The notes under the pieces were generated by a model. The model was not told the DNA's origin, ran no database searches, and was given only the letters and a program-made list of their open reading frames with translations. From Toxoplasma gondii ME49 (lineage: Eukaryota; Apicomplexa; Conoidasida; Eucoccidiorida; Sarcocystidae), in the NCBI RefSeq assembly GCF_000006565.2, contig NC_031475.1, forward strand, positions 3,373,189 to 3,437,188: a DNA stretch of 64,000 bases. Direction: 5' to 3'. A program made the translations under genes and the position numbers. The stretch's first letter is position 1. Each line of letters starts with the position of its first letter. Positions 26,301-38,805 of this stretch are shown here, in pieces.

Positions 26301-29300
26301 AAAGCACCAGTCACGAATACAAGACTACACATGAATACGGCGAACCTTCCGTTTTCCGAGTAGTGCTCTCAGCAACGAATTTCGATTCTGCCACTTTGGA
26401 ACAGTCAGGTAATCCTCGTTTCTTAGTTGCGGTGACTTTTGCATTCCAAATAAGTATCACACGAGCGATCTATACTTCAAGAGCATCTTGTCCATTTGCT
26501 AGCGTTCAACATCCAGAGAAGTAGCAGGATTTCTGGAGATGCAACTTACCGTCTTGCCTCGGGTTTTGCCTTTCTGTTTCGTCTCGAGCTTTCGCTTGGT
26601 TTTGGCTTCGTCTGCCTTCTTAGGAGCTCCTGGTTTTGTCTCCTTCGTCACTTTTCCTTCTATCTTTTCTCCCTCCCTCTTCACTGCCCACCCACTCCGT
26701 CCACTTCCCTTGCCTCTCTTTCTCAGATTTTCGGTAAAAACCACCTTTTCTTCTGTCTCCGTCTCTCGCTCCCTTTTCAACTTCCTTGACAAGCCTTGTG
26801 CGCCTCTTTCTGCAGTTTTGCCTTTGCTAAGTGTGCATGTCTCGTCCTTGTTCTTGACTCCCCGTTCTTTCTTTTCTTCCCCTGGACTCATTTGTTTCCC
26901 TCCACTCTCTTCTGCCCTTTTGGCATCGCCACGAGTCTCTTCCGGCTTGTCTCCGAGTTTTTCCGTCTCGTGGCCCCGGCCTTTCATTGGCAAAACCTTC
27001 TTCGAGTCTTTTTCGTTGCACACGTTGGCCCGAGTGGCTTCCTTCTTCGCGGCCTTCTCCTGAGTCGCATCTTTCCGTGTGTGTCCACCGGGTGTCTTCA
27101 TCCCCCGCTCTGTGACAAGGCCACTCGCTTGCTTTTCCTCGGCCTCTTCCCCTTCCTCAAGTTGTCCCCTCGCTTTCGCCTTTCGACGTTCTTCGGGGCC
27201 GCCGTCTTTGCCCTTCTTCTGAAGACCAGCCCTCTCACCGCAGATGTAAATCAGCCGTTTGCTTTCGTCCTTCTTTGTCCCGGACGAAGCTGCTTTGACG
27301 CCCTGAAGCCGCTCCATCAAACTTCTCTCCGCGCGCGCCTTGGCGGCATTCGCCTTCTCCTCAGCGTCCTTTCGTGTCGGGGTCTGAAACGGCTTCACTG
27401 TCTCCTCTGCCTTCGATGCGCCCTTCTCGTTCCTCGAAGTGGCCACAGCCTCTGTCGACCCTCCTGTCTTCTTGGCATTTTCGTTCTGGACAGCCATCTC
27501 CTTCTCTCTCATGCTCTCCAAAGACTTTCTTTTGCGAGCTGCCACATTTTCCGTCGACAGGCGTTTCCCCCTTCCGGTTCCGGCACACTCTGGTCGAATG
27601 CCTGCTTCCAGTGACACAGAAACTCTCTGTTTATCTGGTGCGGCCTCGGTCTTCTTGGCAACATCTTCCTTTCTCAAAGCAGGCAGCTGGAGAGGAACGC
27701 GCGAAGGTGTCTGCGGGGGCTTTGCCGTTCCGCGACGCAGGCCGGCGACGTGCAGTCGTTTGCGCGAGAGGAAGGCCACGGGATTTACATCCTCTTGCTC
27801 TGGAGTGTATTTGGCAGAGCGTGGTTCCCGTCCAGGACAAGACAAAGACGGCTCTTCAGTCGCTCTTTTGATCGCAGGAGCAGAGACTGAAAAAGACGTG
27901 CTCATCTCGCGGATGGCCGCGACCAGCTGCTGAAGGAGACGTTGCTGCGGGAGGGTTTTCAGGCCGAGAGTTTCCGAGTACTTCGAGGTCGGCAGGTCGA
28001 GAAGACTTTTGCCTGACAGCTTGTGAAAAAAACAAAAGACGAACAGAAACAGGAAAGAAGGGTATGGGGAAGGTAAGGGACGAAACGGACACAGTGGACG
28101 AGAAACACATCAGCAGAGGACACTGCAGTGAGCGGTGCACGAGCAACTACGTAATTGACAAGGGGACCGATGTGAGGGCCTCCACACAAGCAGCGCACAA
28201 GATGAAAATCAGGGGAAAGCACTTTCAAAAAGGGGTGTCCTGGATGTAATAATGGGAGTGAAGGTGAAGGAAGCCTTTGCTGTGTTGACCCGAGAACAGC
28301 AAATGGCAATCGATGATTCTGTGAGTCCCTTTTCTGCTCGCCCCTGAAACAAAAACTGGAAATGTGTTACGACAAGCCGTTCTTGCTTTACACAAGACTT
28401 TGATAACTGTTTTACATCTTGAAGGTCTTTGTTTCACGAGTCCCAATGGTGCGAGACAGAAACGGGTGAACGTCGGCATACCGACTGTTCAGATGTTCAC
28501 TAGTGGAGACACAGAAAGAAGTTGCTGTTTCCTCAAAGAATGTATCAGCGGTTGCGTTACACAAATACAGAAAAGTGAAAGCTGGTCTCTTCCACGGTCT
28601 CCCTCGTACCTCTTGAAGCTTGACTTCGCGAACTGCAGGCGCCAGAGTCTCACCTCCAACCTTCAAGAATTTCGCCACCGCAGCATATTCCAGCTCACCA
28701 AAACCTGAAACAAACCAGCACGCATGTATGGAGAGTCGACGCGGACGTTTCCAGTGCTTTGAAATCTCCAGATATCGACTGAACAAAAAGCAGCTGATCT
28801 CACGCTATAGGTGGTCTCGTAGGGCAAGTAACTATGCGTTTTTTCTTGTATGCGCGAGTGGGACCTCTCTTTTTGTTTCGCATTCTGCAGGTGTGCGTTC
28901 CCTCATGATGAACCCGACACTCGCTGTTCACAGGATGCGACGGAGGTGTAATTTCAGAGGCCCATCTAAAAAGCGACGAACTTGGCGGAAGCGGAGTTGC
29001 CGACGAACCTCTGAATCAGAGCTTGGACGACCCCGCTATTGAGACCGGAAACTTTTCGCCGTCCCTAGGTTTTACCTCAGCATGACAATGACACTTTCCA
29101 AGAAAGAGTAGACGCGTAGACGCGCTGTGCAGACACCACATCTTTCCGCGCACTGCGGATTCCCGGGTAGCTGACAAAAAATGCGTGGAATGTGTAGCGA
29201 AGAAGAGTGCATGCCACACGGAGAAGTGTACAAAGTGTCTTACTGGAAAGTTGGTCGGCGTCAATGAGCTGCTGCTCGATGGCTTTCGCCAATGACGGAG

Positions 29301-29319
29301 CGGACATGCTGTCGCGCAT
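20398..29319 (-). CDS. SAM-like plus tandem BRCT protein with long charged, SQ-containing tail (DNA-damage mediator-like)
   Basis: Seven exons on the minus strand, all in phase: 29244-29319, 28610-28704, 26550-28019, 25500-25691, 24744-24830, 23810-23869, 20398-23265; 1615 residues. Residues ~26-97 read like a SAM domain (EYAAVAKFLK, GKSLLDLPTSKYSETLGLKT, then a basic helix). Residues ~98-547 are Lys/Glu-rich. BRCT1 spans about 553-655 (ILSCSGSAKN, THLVVPRDQEVRRPTLKVLF, ATGGHIVNPQFV, DWKVFFPRD). BRCT2 starts at 661 (IHLCGGVLLEP) and ends VVTVHWVVESLRTWKMEP. The pairing, with a first-BRCT lysine in TLKVLF, recalls phosphopeptide-binding tandem BRCTs of MDC1/PTIP/Rtt107 type. The remaining 870 residues are repetitive Lys/Gln/Glu, then very acidic, with several SQ sites (FSNSQ, GPSQL, CASQL, PDSQNSQ). 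Role in the DNA-damage response is inferred. The start could also be the second ATG, four codons on. Confidence 0.8.
22690..22900 (-). repeat. Degenerate coding repeat, Gly-Gln-Val-Lys type, in the BRCT protein tail
   Basis: Read on the minus strand, the tail repeats a short unit of the form G-Q-V-K/E-x plus a basic spacer (KGQAKGQVEE, EGQVKGKAKGQVRE). At DNA level this appears as several near copies of cacctgtcctttcgcct on the plus strand. The array looks like an expanded unit inside a disordered lysine/glutamate-rich tract. Confidence 0.7.
24417..24496. repeat. AT-rich block with TA and TG runs, in an intron
   Basis: About 80 bases are dominated by A and T, ending in a tatatatgtgtgtgtg run. 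The block lies in intron 23870-24743 of the BRCT gene and stands out from the balanced composition around it. Confidence 0.6.
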
Positions 29320-31372
29320 GGCACGATTTGCGGCGGTTCTCGGAGGGATGTTGCGCCGAAGGCAACACTTTCGGGTAATGTCAAGTAAAATTTAGCTGGT
29401 GTGCTATTAAGACAAGTACGATGATTGCAGGAGAAGAGAGGGAAACGAGAGAGTTGCTGAAAGCCGAGTGAAAAAGTCAGCCGCGAAGGTTCTCAGGGAA
29501 ATGCAGCGAGACTGTTTTCGGGAGCAACTGCGAAGGCTAAGCAGAAGTTATCACTTGAGCGAGGATCTTCGTCGCGAAAGGGTACCCATGAGAGTCAACG
29601 GGGAAAAAATCAAGATCGAATTTCATCTTACAAGCAAGAGGAAGAAGGAAACATGGGTAAGCTAACCTGTGACCAAAACTGCCAGCACACAGAAGCGATA
29701 CACTGCAGAGCCGGAATCCTGGGGAGGAATGGACGACCACCCATCCACCACAGCTACGTGAAAGACACACTATGTGTGTCATGTGAAAAAAGCCAACGGT
29801 AACCCTTAGAGAAATTTAAAAGATTTCGCCATTACGTATGCATGATTTGCCAGAAATTGTCCTCAACTGGCAAGACATGCAGCGGGGGTCGGGGGGTAGT
29901 GGGACTGCGTAGGCGAGCCCCTCCAACCTGATTCTGTGGTTTACCTTCACGTGATCATCGTTTGGAGGCTTGCCTAAACTGCCTCAAGTGTACTTCTTTG
30001 TTCGATCAACAATCCCTCATCATTGAGTGTGTTGGCGAGAGAGTGCAACGGACGAATGTTGGCAAAACTAACCCGACGAACATGAGGGAAAGATAGACCA
30101 AGAAATGGAAGAAACCCTCCACTGCACTAGTCACCGCGAGGGCTCGGCCAGGACCCCGTGTGTCAAAAGTTAGATTACCTTCCTTTTTACTTAAATCCAA
30201 AAATGTGTAATGAATGTGCCCGATGCGGTGAAGGCAGAAAGCCCTACGAGCTTCTGCAGCTGACGTGTGCCCGTCCCCAGCTTTTCTTCAACCGAGAGAA
30301 ATCTTCGCCTCCCTCGCACACCGCCAGGGCATCGGCACCTGCCCGTAGGCGCTGCATCACTGAAGCAACTCAGGAAGAGTGTAGCGTAGACGTTGGCTTT
30401 CCATATAGTGTTGCAGGGTTCCTGACGTCCTTAACTCGGCGGCCCAACAGGTTCTTTTAAGGGAAAGCGAAACGAAACGTTCCTTGGTGCGAATTTGGCG
30501 ATTTGCGTTATCTGCCACTCGCGGCAGTGGCGTATCGTTCCGTTGGTGGGTACGCTCGGAAGGGTACTTACAAAACTAGCAAAATAACGGTGTCTTTGTT
30601 TTCCTCTATCACAAACTCGGCTTGGCGTGTTTTCTCCATCACTCGTTGTTTCGCACAAATGCGCTTTTGGAGAGGACGTGTGAATGGCAGGTCCATGCGT
30701 TGGAGGAAAACAACTTTCCCGAAACTGTGCAGAAATGATCCGTCACCGGAGACATCCGTCTCTCGGCTGCGGGCCGAATCGCTGAGCTTGAGAGGCGGAT
30801 TGATCAATTTCACACCCGAATGAGAGAGTCTTTCCGGTGGTCAAGAAGGGTGCAAGAGATGCGTAGATGAGCTGTTCCCAATCCCCCGTTATCCGCCGCG
30901 GGACAATCGGAATTAATTCGTGGCGGCTAGCTGGAGACGCGCGAGCGCCATGCGTGGGCAGAAAGGTACGCTGAAACACCGAGGGAAGCATCAATCAACG
31001 GTTCGCGCGGGCAACGGCGCGTGTGCGTGCCACCTCGAGCTCGATGCCACCGTGGGCTGACTTCAGAATAAAATCTTCCCCGGAAAAGTTTTTCACGTGG
31101 TTATTTCACCCCGATTATTTCCAGGTTATAACTCACTTCCAGGTTTAGGCGTAGGGAATCTGTTGCTACCGTTGTGTGTAGGTTTCAAGCCGTCACCGAG
31201 GGAAATCGAATTAAAGGTGCACGGTACAGTGCGGTGACATCGACGAGCCAGGCTTTCGCCGTTGTGTTACCTTCGCGCAGAGATTCTCCAAGGAAGAGTA
31301 CCAGCGCTAAGACGGAACAAACCAATAGAAAAGGCGTTGTAGCAGCGTCACTTTGCGAAGCTGTGTTTCAGA
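29320..31372. other. Divergent intergenic region (BRCT gene / 31373 gene promoters)
   Basis: Two kilobases separate the minus-strand BRCT gene start from the plus-strand start at 31373, so both promoters should lie here. The open frames present (for example 30158-30460 plus, 100 codons) have no recognisable domain or splice context. A G-rich run occurs near 29883-29900. Confidence 0.5.
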
Positions 31373-32845
31373 ATGTCGCAGTCCGACCTGAGCAGCCCCA
31401 GGGGTTCGACGAACGGCCTGCCCGAGTCGGGGGGTCTCGGTCTCGCCAAGGAGTCGGAGACGCCGAGTGAGAAGAGTGTTCCATTGTCGCCAAAAAGAGT
31501 TGCACATCCGCGGCAACTCAGTGTGGCTTTCGCTGAATCAGTCGAAACTGAGGAAGAGTTGAAGGAGCGGCAAGAATCCCGCAGAATGCCAGCATCCCGG
31601 AGATCCAGTCCACTCTCTCGCACAGAGACTACGATGTCGACCACCTGGTGCGCTTCTGAGAAAGGTAAGGTGTGGGTGCTTTCGCAGATCACAGTATGAC
31701 GGAAGATGCTATGATTGGTTTTAAGACGCGCTGATGGCGGGGAATGTAACTCTGAAGGTGCAAATTTATTTATGGCACTTCTACCTCAGCTCCCTCCAGC
31801 TGGCAGGCAGCGTGCAAAGGAAACGCCTTCCGGCAGAGAGGAAGCAAGCTGCAAATTTTTAGATTGCACTGCGAATTGATAGAATGCAGTAGCTGGTGAA
31901 GCGATGCGGATTTCTGTGACTTCCTGTTTAGTCCAAAACTCTGCGGGGCTGTTGCGCCAGGGTCGCGTGTCCTGCACGTGAAAGTATGTACATTGCCGTA
32001 GTGAGAATCATCAGTCCTACTGCGTTGGCGTATTTTGTGAGTCATTTCGAGCGTTTGTCGTTGACAACCTGCGTATAGGAAAATCGGTAGAAGCAGCTGT
32101 TGTATGAGAGCGAGGTACCTTGTTTTTTTTGCTTGTCAGAGGCCACACCACAGAGTGTTAGTTTCCTCCGAAAGCTTTCTTCGTATCTTCAAGACATTCC
32201 TTTGGGATTCTTCCAGAGCCGAGCTGAAGTGCGGACGTGGGGGGAGGAGAAGTTGACGGATCCCTCTGTGCAGCCCTACCGAAAGCCACGGGTGATAACA
32301 CCCTTCCATCAAACACTACCAGGATATGGCAAGGATGCATTCAAGCCACTGGAACAGGAGCTGATGGGAGGATATCCAGGGCAATTTTTCACACTAGCAC
32401 CTAAGGGTGGCTTTGTTTACAACCCACATCACCCGAATATGGACTTCGCCAGAGTTGAGATCGAGTACCCAACCTCCTCTGGAGCATTCCAGCCCCCGAC
32501 GTACGAGTGGCGGTCCCAGCCAGAATGTAAAATGATGAATCTTCCGTATACGGTAAGGGTGGTAACTCGGAGAAGTGGTTTCACGTTCAGACATAGTTGG
32601 TGTGCTGCTAATGGAAGATGAAGTGGCGTGTCGGTAGATGGAGGTTGTAACGAAGGTTCATTGGGTGGTCATTCTTTGTGTTTTTTTTTTTGCAGAACGC
32701 CCTGATGTTGCCAGCAAATCCCGCCACAATGTATGTTTCGGGCAGCTACATGACCGCCTATCCGTATGGAGTTCCAGCAGTTGAGGAGAACGAAGGGAGC
32801 GTGCGCACAGCCCCGGCTTCACGTCGGTGCCGATTTCTTTGCTGA
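31373..32845 (+). CDS. Hypothetical protein, Pro/Tyr/Gly-rich C-terminal half
   Basis: Three exons with good borders (31373-31664, 32140-32552, 32696-32845) join in phase to give 284 residues; the last intron has a strong T-run before its acceptor. The N-terminal third is polar and Ser/Glu/Arg-rich. From exon 2 on the protein is compact and aromatic: RAEVRTWGEEKLTDP, PGYGKDAFKPLEQELMGGYP, KGGFVYNPHHPNMDFARVEI, PPTYEWRSQPE, then ATMYVSGSYMTAYPYGVP. There is no signal peptide or membrane segment. I do not recognise the family. The composition recalls proteins of the apicomplexan pellicle or cytoskeleton, but that is only an impression. The ATG at 31373 follows a long divergent intergenic region. 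Confidence 0.75.
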
Positions 32846-34261
32846 GGGCCCCCGCCAAAAAGGGCTTTGAGAGTTGACATGAAAATGGCTTAAGAAGGTA
32901 CACACAAAGCAGACCACCTTCCCTATGTTATTTCCGTGTTGCCGGTTCCGTGTCCGCAAAGACGGGAGAGGGCAGCATGGGTCAGCGCTGTTGGGATCAA
33001 CAGTCAACGTTCTTTTACAGGTATTTATTCCCGTGGAGTAATTCACCACCAGGTTGTGGTCCGTGATGGATACGATATCGCTGTATGATGGCTCGTCGTA
33101 CAGCGCGTGATTTCATCCGAAAGGTATCAACTTTTTCTGCAGCTCCGAACATAAACGGAGCCTAAAGGTATAACGAATATGCCAATGAACTGCTCAATGG
33201 GACTCAGAGGCCCGCGAGTATAAGATAGCAATGCGGCGGAAAGCGTCACTTGAACAGTAGGGCAACCAACTGGTAATGTATGACTGCTGTATCCTAGCGT
33301 CAGGACTGAGCTGCAGCACAAGGCTCCTTCAGTCGGCATTTGTGGGGTAATCGTATAGCTCACTGGCTACCACTGCCAAATAGCGAAACGTTACAGATAA
33401 TCTACTGGATATACATCCCAGTACATGCCCGAAGAAAAATACATAAATGCTGCCGGGGGAAAGAGTTTATGCAGTCGAAAGCGGAAATGAGCGTAATCGG
33501 ATCGCCTTGAAAGTAGAAAAGATGCTGGAAGCCTGCAGGTGTTTGTCGTGGATGATCATCTACTAATCCGTTTCTGACGCACCGTCTTGTATTGATTGTG
33601 TTTTTTTGTACGAAAGGTGTGAAGTAGATGATCTACCTCCCGTGAATGTCTTCTCTTTCGTATGCTCCTTGCGTCACCCCGGCGGGCTCCTTCCGATAAG
33701 ACACAGATAATACACATAATATCGTCGGTAGACAAATCGAGAGCATATACCGCCCCCCCATACTAATGCAAACCTGAGTGGAAGCGGCTACCAGTCTCGT
33801 TCGAGCGCCCGCAGAAGAAAACAGCTAGCAGTACTACCACAGTTGAACCAATGTCGGCTTGATGTTGTGCCAGCCGCATGTGGACTGAGCCCTTCCCGGC
33901 ATATTGCTGTATTTTGCGAGCACTCTTAAAAGGCTTGAGCGCAAACCGTCTCTGTTACGAAACGTCATACAAATCAGAGCCTCTGAAACGCGGTCTGTCT
34001 GGTTCAACACTGCGAGTGAATGTTGCTTGAAAAAGCATCGTCAGGGATGTCGAACCAGCCGGGTGGCCACAGGCTCAACCACACGACCAAGAAGGGGCGC
34101 TAAGGTGTAGTGGCTCAGCAGCCAGGCGGGACAACACAAAGCCTAAAAGTTATGCAAACGTTACGTCGTGTTCCTGAAATATAACACCAGAGCGCACGGC
34201 GGAAAATAACGGTGGGCCACAGAGGCTTGGAAATTACCTGACCACACGAAAGCCCCTTCAT
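32846..34261. other. Intergenic between convergent 3' ends
   Basis: It separates the stop of the plus-strand gene at 32845 from the stop of the minus-strand membrane protein gene. No open frame longer than about 80 codons is present, and no RNA gene or repeat was seen apart from short homopolymer runs (T at about 33601, C at about 33753). Confidence 0.5.
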
Positions 34262-37101
34262 TCATAAGGTATCATCAACAATAAAAACAACTCGTAACTT
34301 GGACGCAATGCCCTTGCGGAATCGCTCAATAGCTGAGGCGGCAGCACTACCGATTCGCTGCCCAAGACTTGCCCTGCTTTTCTCATTTGCTTGATTCTCA
34401 ACATTCACCGTTCTCATCTTCCTAGTGAAGACAGCTCCAGAGGCTACAAGTCCGGACAGAAACGCCCAGAACCCAACGCCTTCTGCAATGCCTCCAATTG
34501 CCGCCCGGGGATTTCGCGACCTTGCCTTCCAAATTTTCATCATGTTAGACGGACTTGCCATACGACTTATATCACTCAGCGCAGATTGCTGGCTGAGCCT
34601 AAACTGGTATTCTAATAGTTGAGGAAGAGAATTATCCAGTGTCCTTCGGAGTCTTCGGGGCTGAGTTGATCCCCAAACCATGCTGCCAATACCAAGGGCT
34701 GCTACCGCTGTTGATATCCATGCGGCAGTAGCAATTGCTTTACTTCGCTTCCTTGTATTACTTCGTTGCTCCTCAAGCTGTTCTGCAAAGCATAATAAAG
34801 ACGCAGTCATACGCTCAAGAAACGCCCCTGTTGTTTCCAGGCCATAATGCGTATGTGTGTGCGTATATGTGTGTGGCATACGAGATGGTTCGGGCGCCCA
34901 CGTGCTGCGATTGACTCAAAAACTCAAGGCAAGTCCAACGATCAATTCCCAGGTACGAAGGAAGTACCTCAGGAAACCAACTTGCAAGCACAAATTTGAG
35001 CAGCTGGTGAACAGAGTATAGCTCCTCAAAAAACTCACTCAGTTGCTTCTGCAGCCGGTCCAAAGTTGGGCAACGGAAGTCGATCTTCTCACTGTTTTCT
35101 TCGCGCGAAAGGATGCACACCGCTCCACGAAGCAGACCTGCCGCTACCGCTAAATGGTGCGGCTGGTAAGCTTTGACATCTACTTCGAACAAAAAACTGT
35201 CAACTTGACGGTTGTCCTCCTCCCGCTCGAAAATCTCCATGTCGAAGTCTAGTTCCCCACTATCGTCCGAGTCAGGCTGCGACTCGAAAGACACAGACCG
35301 CCTTTCGGCAAGCCATGGGACAGTGACAGAGAGGTTAAGGAGCAGTGCGTATGAACTGTCGCCGCCGTGTTTCGCAGGCGTGGAAAGAGGGATCAATTCT
35401 GTAACTTTGACGCGCTTTAGCCATGGGCCTGTTCTGAATTCTTCAGCATCACAGACGTCACACCAACGCTCGATTCTATCGTAAGCAGAGACAACCATCA
35501 GGAATTGTCTACATTTTGCACCTGGAATACGACGAAACAGTGTTCAACAATGTTTACAGTAAGGAACAGTCAACACATGAGGCCAGGTAGAGTCTCTCCC
35601 TGAATGGAAGACCACGTCGGGAGATTCACAACTATCTGTTCACGGGGCAGCAAGTCGAGTCGTCATGCCATTCTTGAATTGTTTGAGTGTCCACTGAAAA
35701 CATATACCGAGGCACCAAGACAGTCCTGTTTCTTACTAGTACCTACACAAGAATTTTGCACAAGTAAGTCAACTATATCGATCGACTCAAATGAATCTAC
35801 ACGAAGCGGATCGTTCTACGCATATTCCATGTGAATTTAAGTGTTTGGTTTTATGTATGTTTGAACACCTGACTGGAATTGTGTCCCACCGAATTATTTC
35901 CCGTAGCATCGACAAGCACAACAGATAAAAGGATAGGGAAAGATGCAATTCTTGCTGGCAACAGACGTCAATACTAGACATTCTCAAATTACACTCTACA
36001 CAAATCCTTCCACTGAAAAAAAGGAAAACAAGAGAAATCAATATGCATGGTGAAACATGGACTTACCCGGGTACCTGACGGCGGCCCTCTCTGGCCACAG
36101 GATTGGGAATTGGTGTTCCTTTATGCATACCAAACGAGCCTGACTTTTCCTTTGCCATCCCGAAGGATCCATGGAACTATCGGTAACGGATTCAGCAGTA
36201 AGTGTAGTAGTGGTCTCAGCGTTCCCGGCCAAAGACCCTGCGCGGTGATACTCCAGAGTAAGGAGGTGTCGCCCAGCAAAATCGTGAATTTTGTCCACAA
36301 GAACCGACGCGCTTTCGAATTCTGTGACAGCGAAGATAACCACAGTCCCAATTGGGATAGAAGACTATGATGTAAGCCAATTCAATGACTAAGGTCATCA
36401 GTTGCGTCCGACGATGTGCTCTACGTGGCGACGATAGGTCCTTGCATGGAAAAAACACGATGCAGACAGATTTGGAGGCATCAGCAAGTCGACACAGAAA
36501 CCTGAATATCCGCCAAGCGGCTACAACCTGAGGCTCACGCACAGAGGCGTTTGATAGGCAAACTCTTATACTATGCTTCGTGTGGCAGCGGCGGCCGCTA
36601 GTCAAAGAGGACCCGAACCCCCTGCGGTCACTTACCTCTGAGGCAAAGGCCGTCGTTATTCAACAAAAGACGAGAGTGATCCGATACCTTGACATATTCT
36701 ATGATTGGGAAGCTGAGCAATGCCAAACAGGAATCCCATTTTGCCATCTCAGCTGGGTCTATAACAGCGGCCATGTCCGGGACCGTGAGAACTGGCCTTC
36801 GAGCATGCAAACCTTCGATAGTTCCATCTTTAGGCATCTGGCCCAGATCTGTTCTCGTCAGAAGTCCAGAAGTTGTGGTTGTTACCATAATGTAAGAAGG
36901 CGCGACCTCACCGTCCACGGGTGGATCATGCGATGAATTCTTCACCTGTGATGAGTCAACACATGGCGCCATGAGTGTGGGCGAATCTGGTAGAGCGAAG
37001 CCTTCATAATTGAGGAAAAAGCCAGTGAAAATGGAACATAGCAGAAGTAGTACGACGAGCTGCTGGCTGGGCCGCTTGCTGTTTCTGAAACGCGCACGCA
37101 T
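34262..37101 (-). CDS. Secretory-pathway protein of unknown function with C-terminal hydrophobic segments
   Basis: Proposed minus-strand exons are 36636-37101, a 26-base micro-exon at 36502-36527, 36067-36364, 35039-35521 and 34262-34782, giving about 597 residues; all phases close with these borders. The ATG at 37101 starts a basic stretch followed by LVVLLLLCSIFTGFFL, a signal peptide or signal anchor. The middle is soluble (SVLVDKIHDFAGRHLLTLEY; an acidic SDDSGELDFDMEIFEREED stretch). The end holds two hydrophobic segments (AIATAAWISTAVAALGIGSM and AEGVGFWAFLSGLVASGAVF). A dense granule, rhoptry or endomembrane location is possible, but no family is recognised. Weak points: the micro-exon, and the donor at 35039, because the reading frame stays open beyond it for about 75 codons, so another splice form may exist. 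Confidence 0.62.
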
Positions 37102-38794
37102 CGTGGAGCGCAATCAACTACTGGAGTAGGAATAACTGGAACATCTGAGGCCCCACTCCTGTCTGCCGCCTCCCTCAACTCGCTCCCGTACCGCTTAAAC
37201 CTGAACTGGAAGAAGCGATAATCATTCAGCTACGGAAAAGTGGGAGGTCGATGCATTCCACTTATGCCTTCGCGCGTTTGTGTGACACCCTTATGAGCCG
37301 CAGAAATACACGGTGTTTGTTAACAATTGAGCGTCAGTTCGATGCCCACGAAGTTCGTTACTTGATAGTCGAACACGAATATGAACAAGCATCAGCGACT
37401 TCTCAGCTCGCATCCATACGTCGAAAAAAAAGAAAAATCAGTCAGCAGACACACTATCCGGCAGAAGTGTGCCTCGTTCGAATTGCTCTACGCGCACAGT
37501 AGCGATATTGCAATGCGACGGCTCGTTGTCTAACTAACGTCAGCAACACAGCAATCAGATGCAGTCGCCTCCTGCTCCGGCGTCACTATTCTCGTTCTGT
37601 AAAGGCCGTTTTTTTTTGCTGGGTGTGAAGTTGCTTTGATTCGCCATTCTGCTGATGGCAAACAGTTAACGTCGCTACAATCATTGACATGCTTCCTTGT
37701 CTTTCCGTAGTTCCTCACTTTCGACGCCCTTGGAGCATGCAGAAGAGGTGGAACTGAATTCGATCAGACGACGAGTGGCGCACGAGTTTTTCCCCTCGTG
37801 ATCTGCACACTCACTTCATGCTCAAAGCCATCCCGACCCGCACTTGCGTTTCGCTGTGAGTTTTGATCGAAGAAAGGTGGGTTCGAATTCCTGAAAGTCC
37901 AGTTTTATGTTTGTGTAATCAATTACAACTGTGCCAACTGCATTTGGAGTAAAAAACGACATACGGTCGTTTCGAATGAGCTAGTCTTGGTCTTTTTACA
38001 GTGGGACAGACAAAAACCGGACAGCTTCATTCAGCTGCGAGACATGCTACGTTCAATAAGTGGCAGGTATGTAGCGATGTAGAAAAAATGCCACTACTTG
38101 TTCCACTTTATTTTAGTGCTACCTGCAGCCTGCGACGCCATAACGTTGTTAGTTAGCTGATAATGAGAGCTCATACTGTGCACAGAGAAGGTGGTTCGTT
38201 GAAACGTGGCTTGTAGGTGTAGCTGTACGTGTACCTGTCTCCTGTGGGTAGTGCACCAGCGCACCCGTGTCTGGCTTTGCACGTTCAACAGCAGCAATAA
38301 GACATCCGGATTTTTTCCAGGTTGGTAAACAGTAATACACAACATTGTGCCAGACGCCTTCAGCATTCTTTCTGCCGAGTTATATGGCGCCACTCTCTTC
38401 GAGGAAGCCGGGGACTGTACTTTGCTTCCAGTCCCCCCCATCCCCTGTGGAGAACGCTTTTACCGAAAGCATAAGGCACGGCCTGTCATGGGAAGCAAAC
38501 CCTGACGCTTGCTGTGGCATGGTCTGGTACCTTGGATCGTGCCGCAACTGTTTTTCGTGCATGCGCCTGTGACACTGCTTGTGCCTTCTTACTGAAGCCT
38601 ACACGCAGATGTTCTTCGACCCTCGAGGGGCGTGCAACTGTCCTGCATAAGCATGAGCCCACCTCAGCGGCGCAAAATGTAAAGGAATTTGCATTCGCGA
38701 GAATGCGCTTACCTTGTACGTATCACGAATGGCGTGTCGCTCCTTCCTTCTGGTTGTATATGGATTTTGTTTTAACACCTCTCATAGCTCACAT

Positions 38795-38805
38795 GGGGGG
38801 GGGGG
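38795..38805 (+). repeat. Homopolymer run of 11 G
   Basis: Eleven consecutive G bases lie in the long divergent intergenic region, at a place likely to vary between strains. Confidence 0.9.

Noticed and set aside
26539..27933. Plus-strand open frames of 164-272 codons
   Set aside because: They are antisense to the large exon of the BRCT gene (26550-28019), hydrophobic by codon complement and with no recognisable family.
37862..37905. tRNA-like segment with ggttcgaattcc
   Set aside because: The string resembles a T-arm, but no acceptor stem, D-arm or anticodon arm can be paired upstream.
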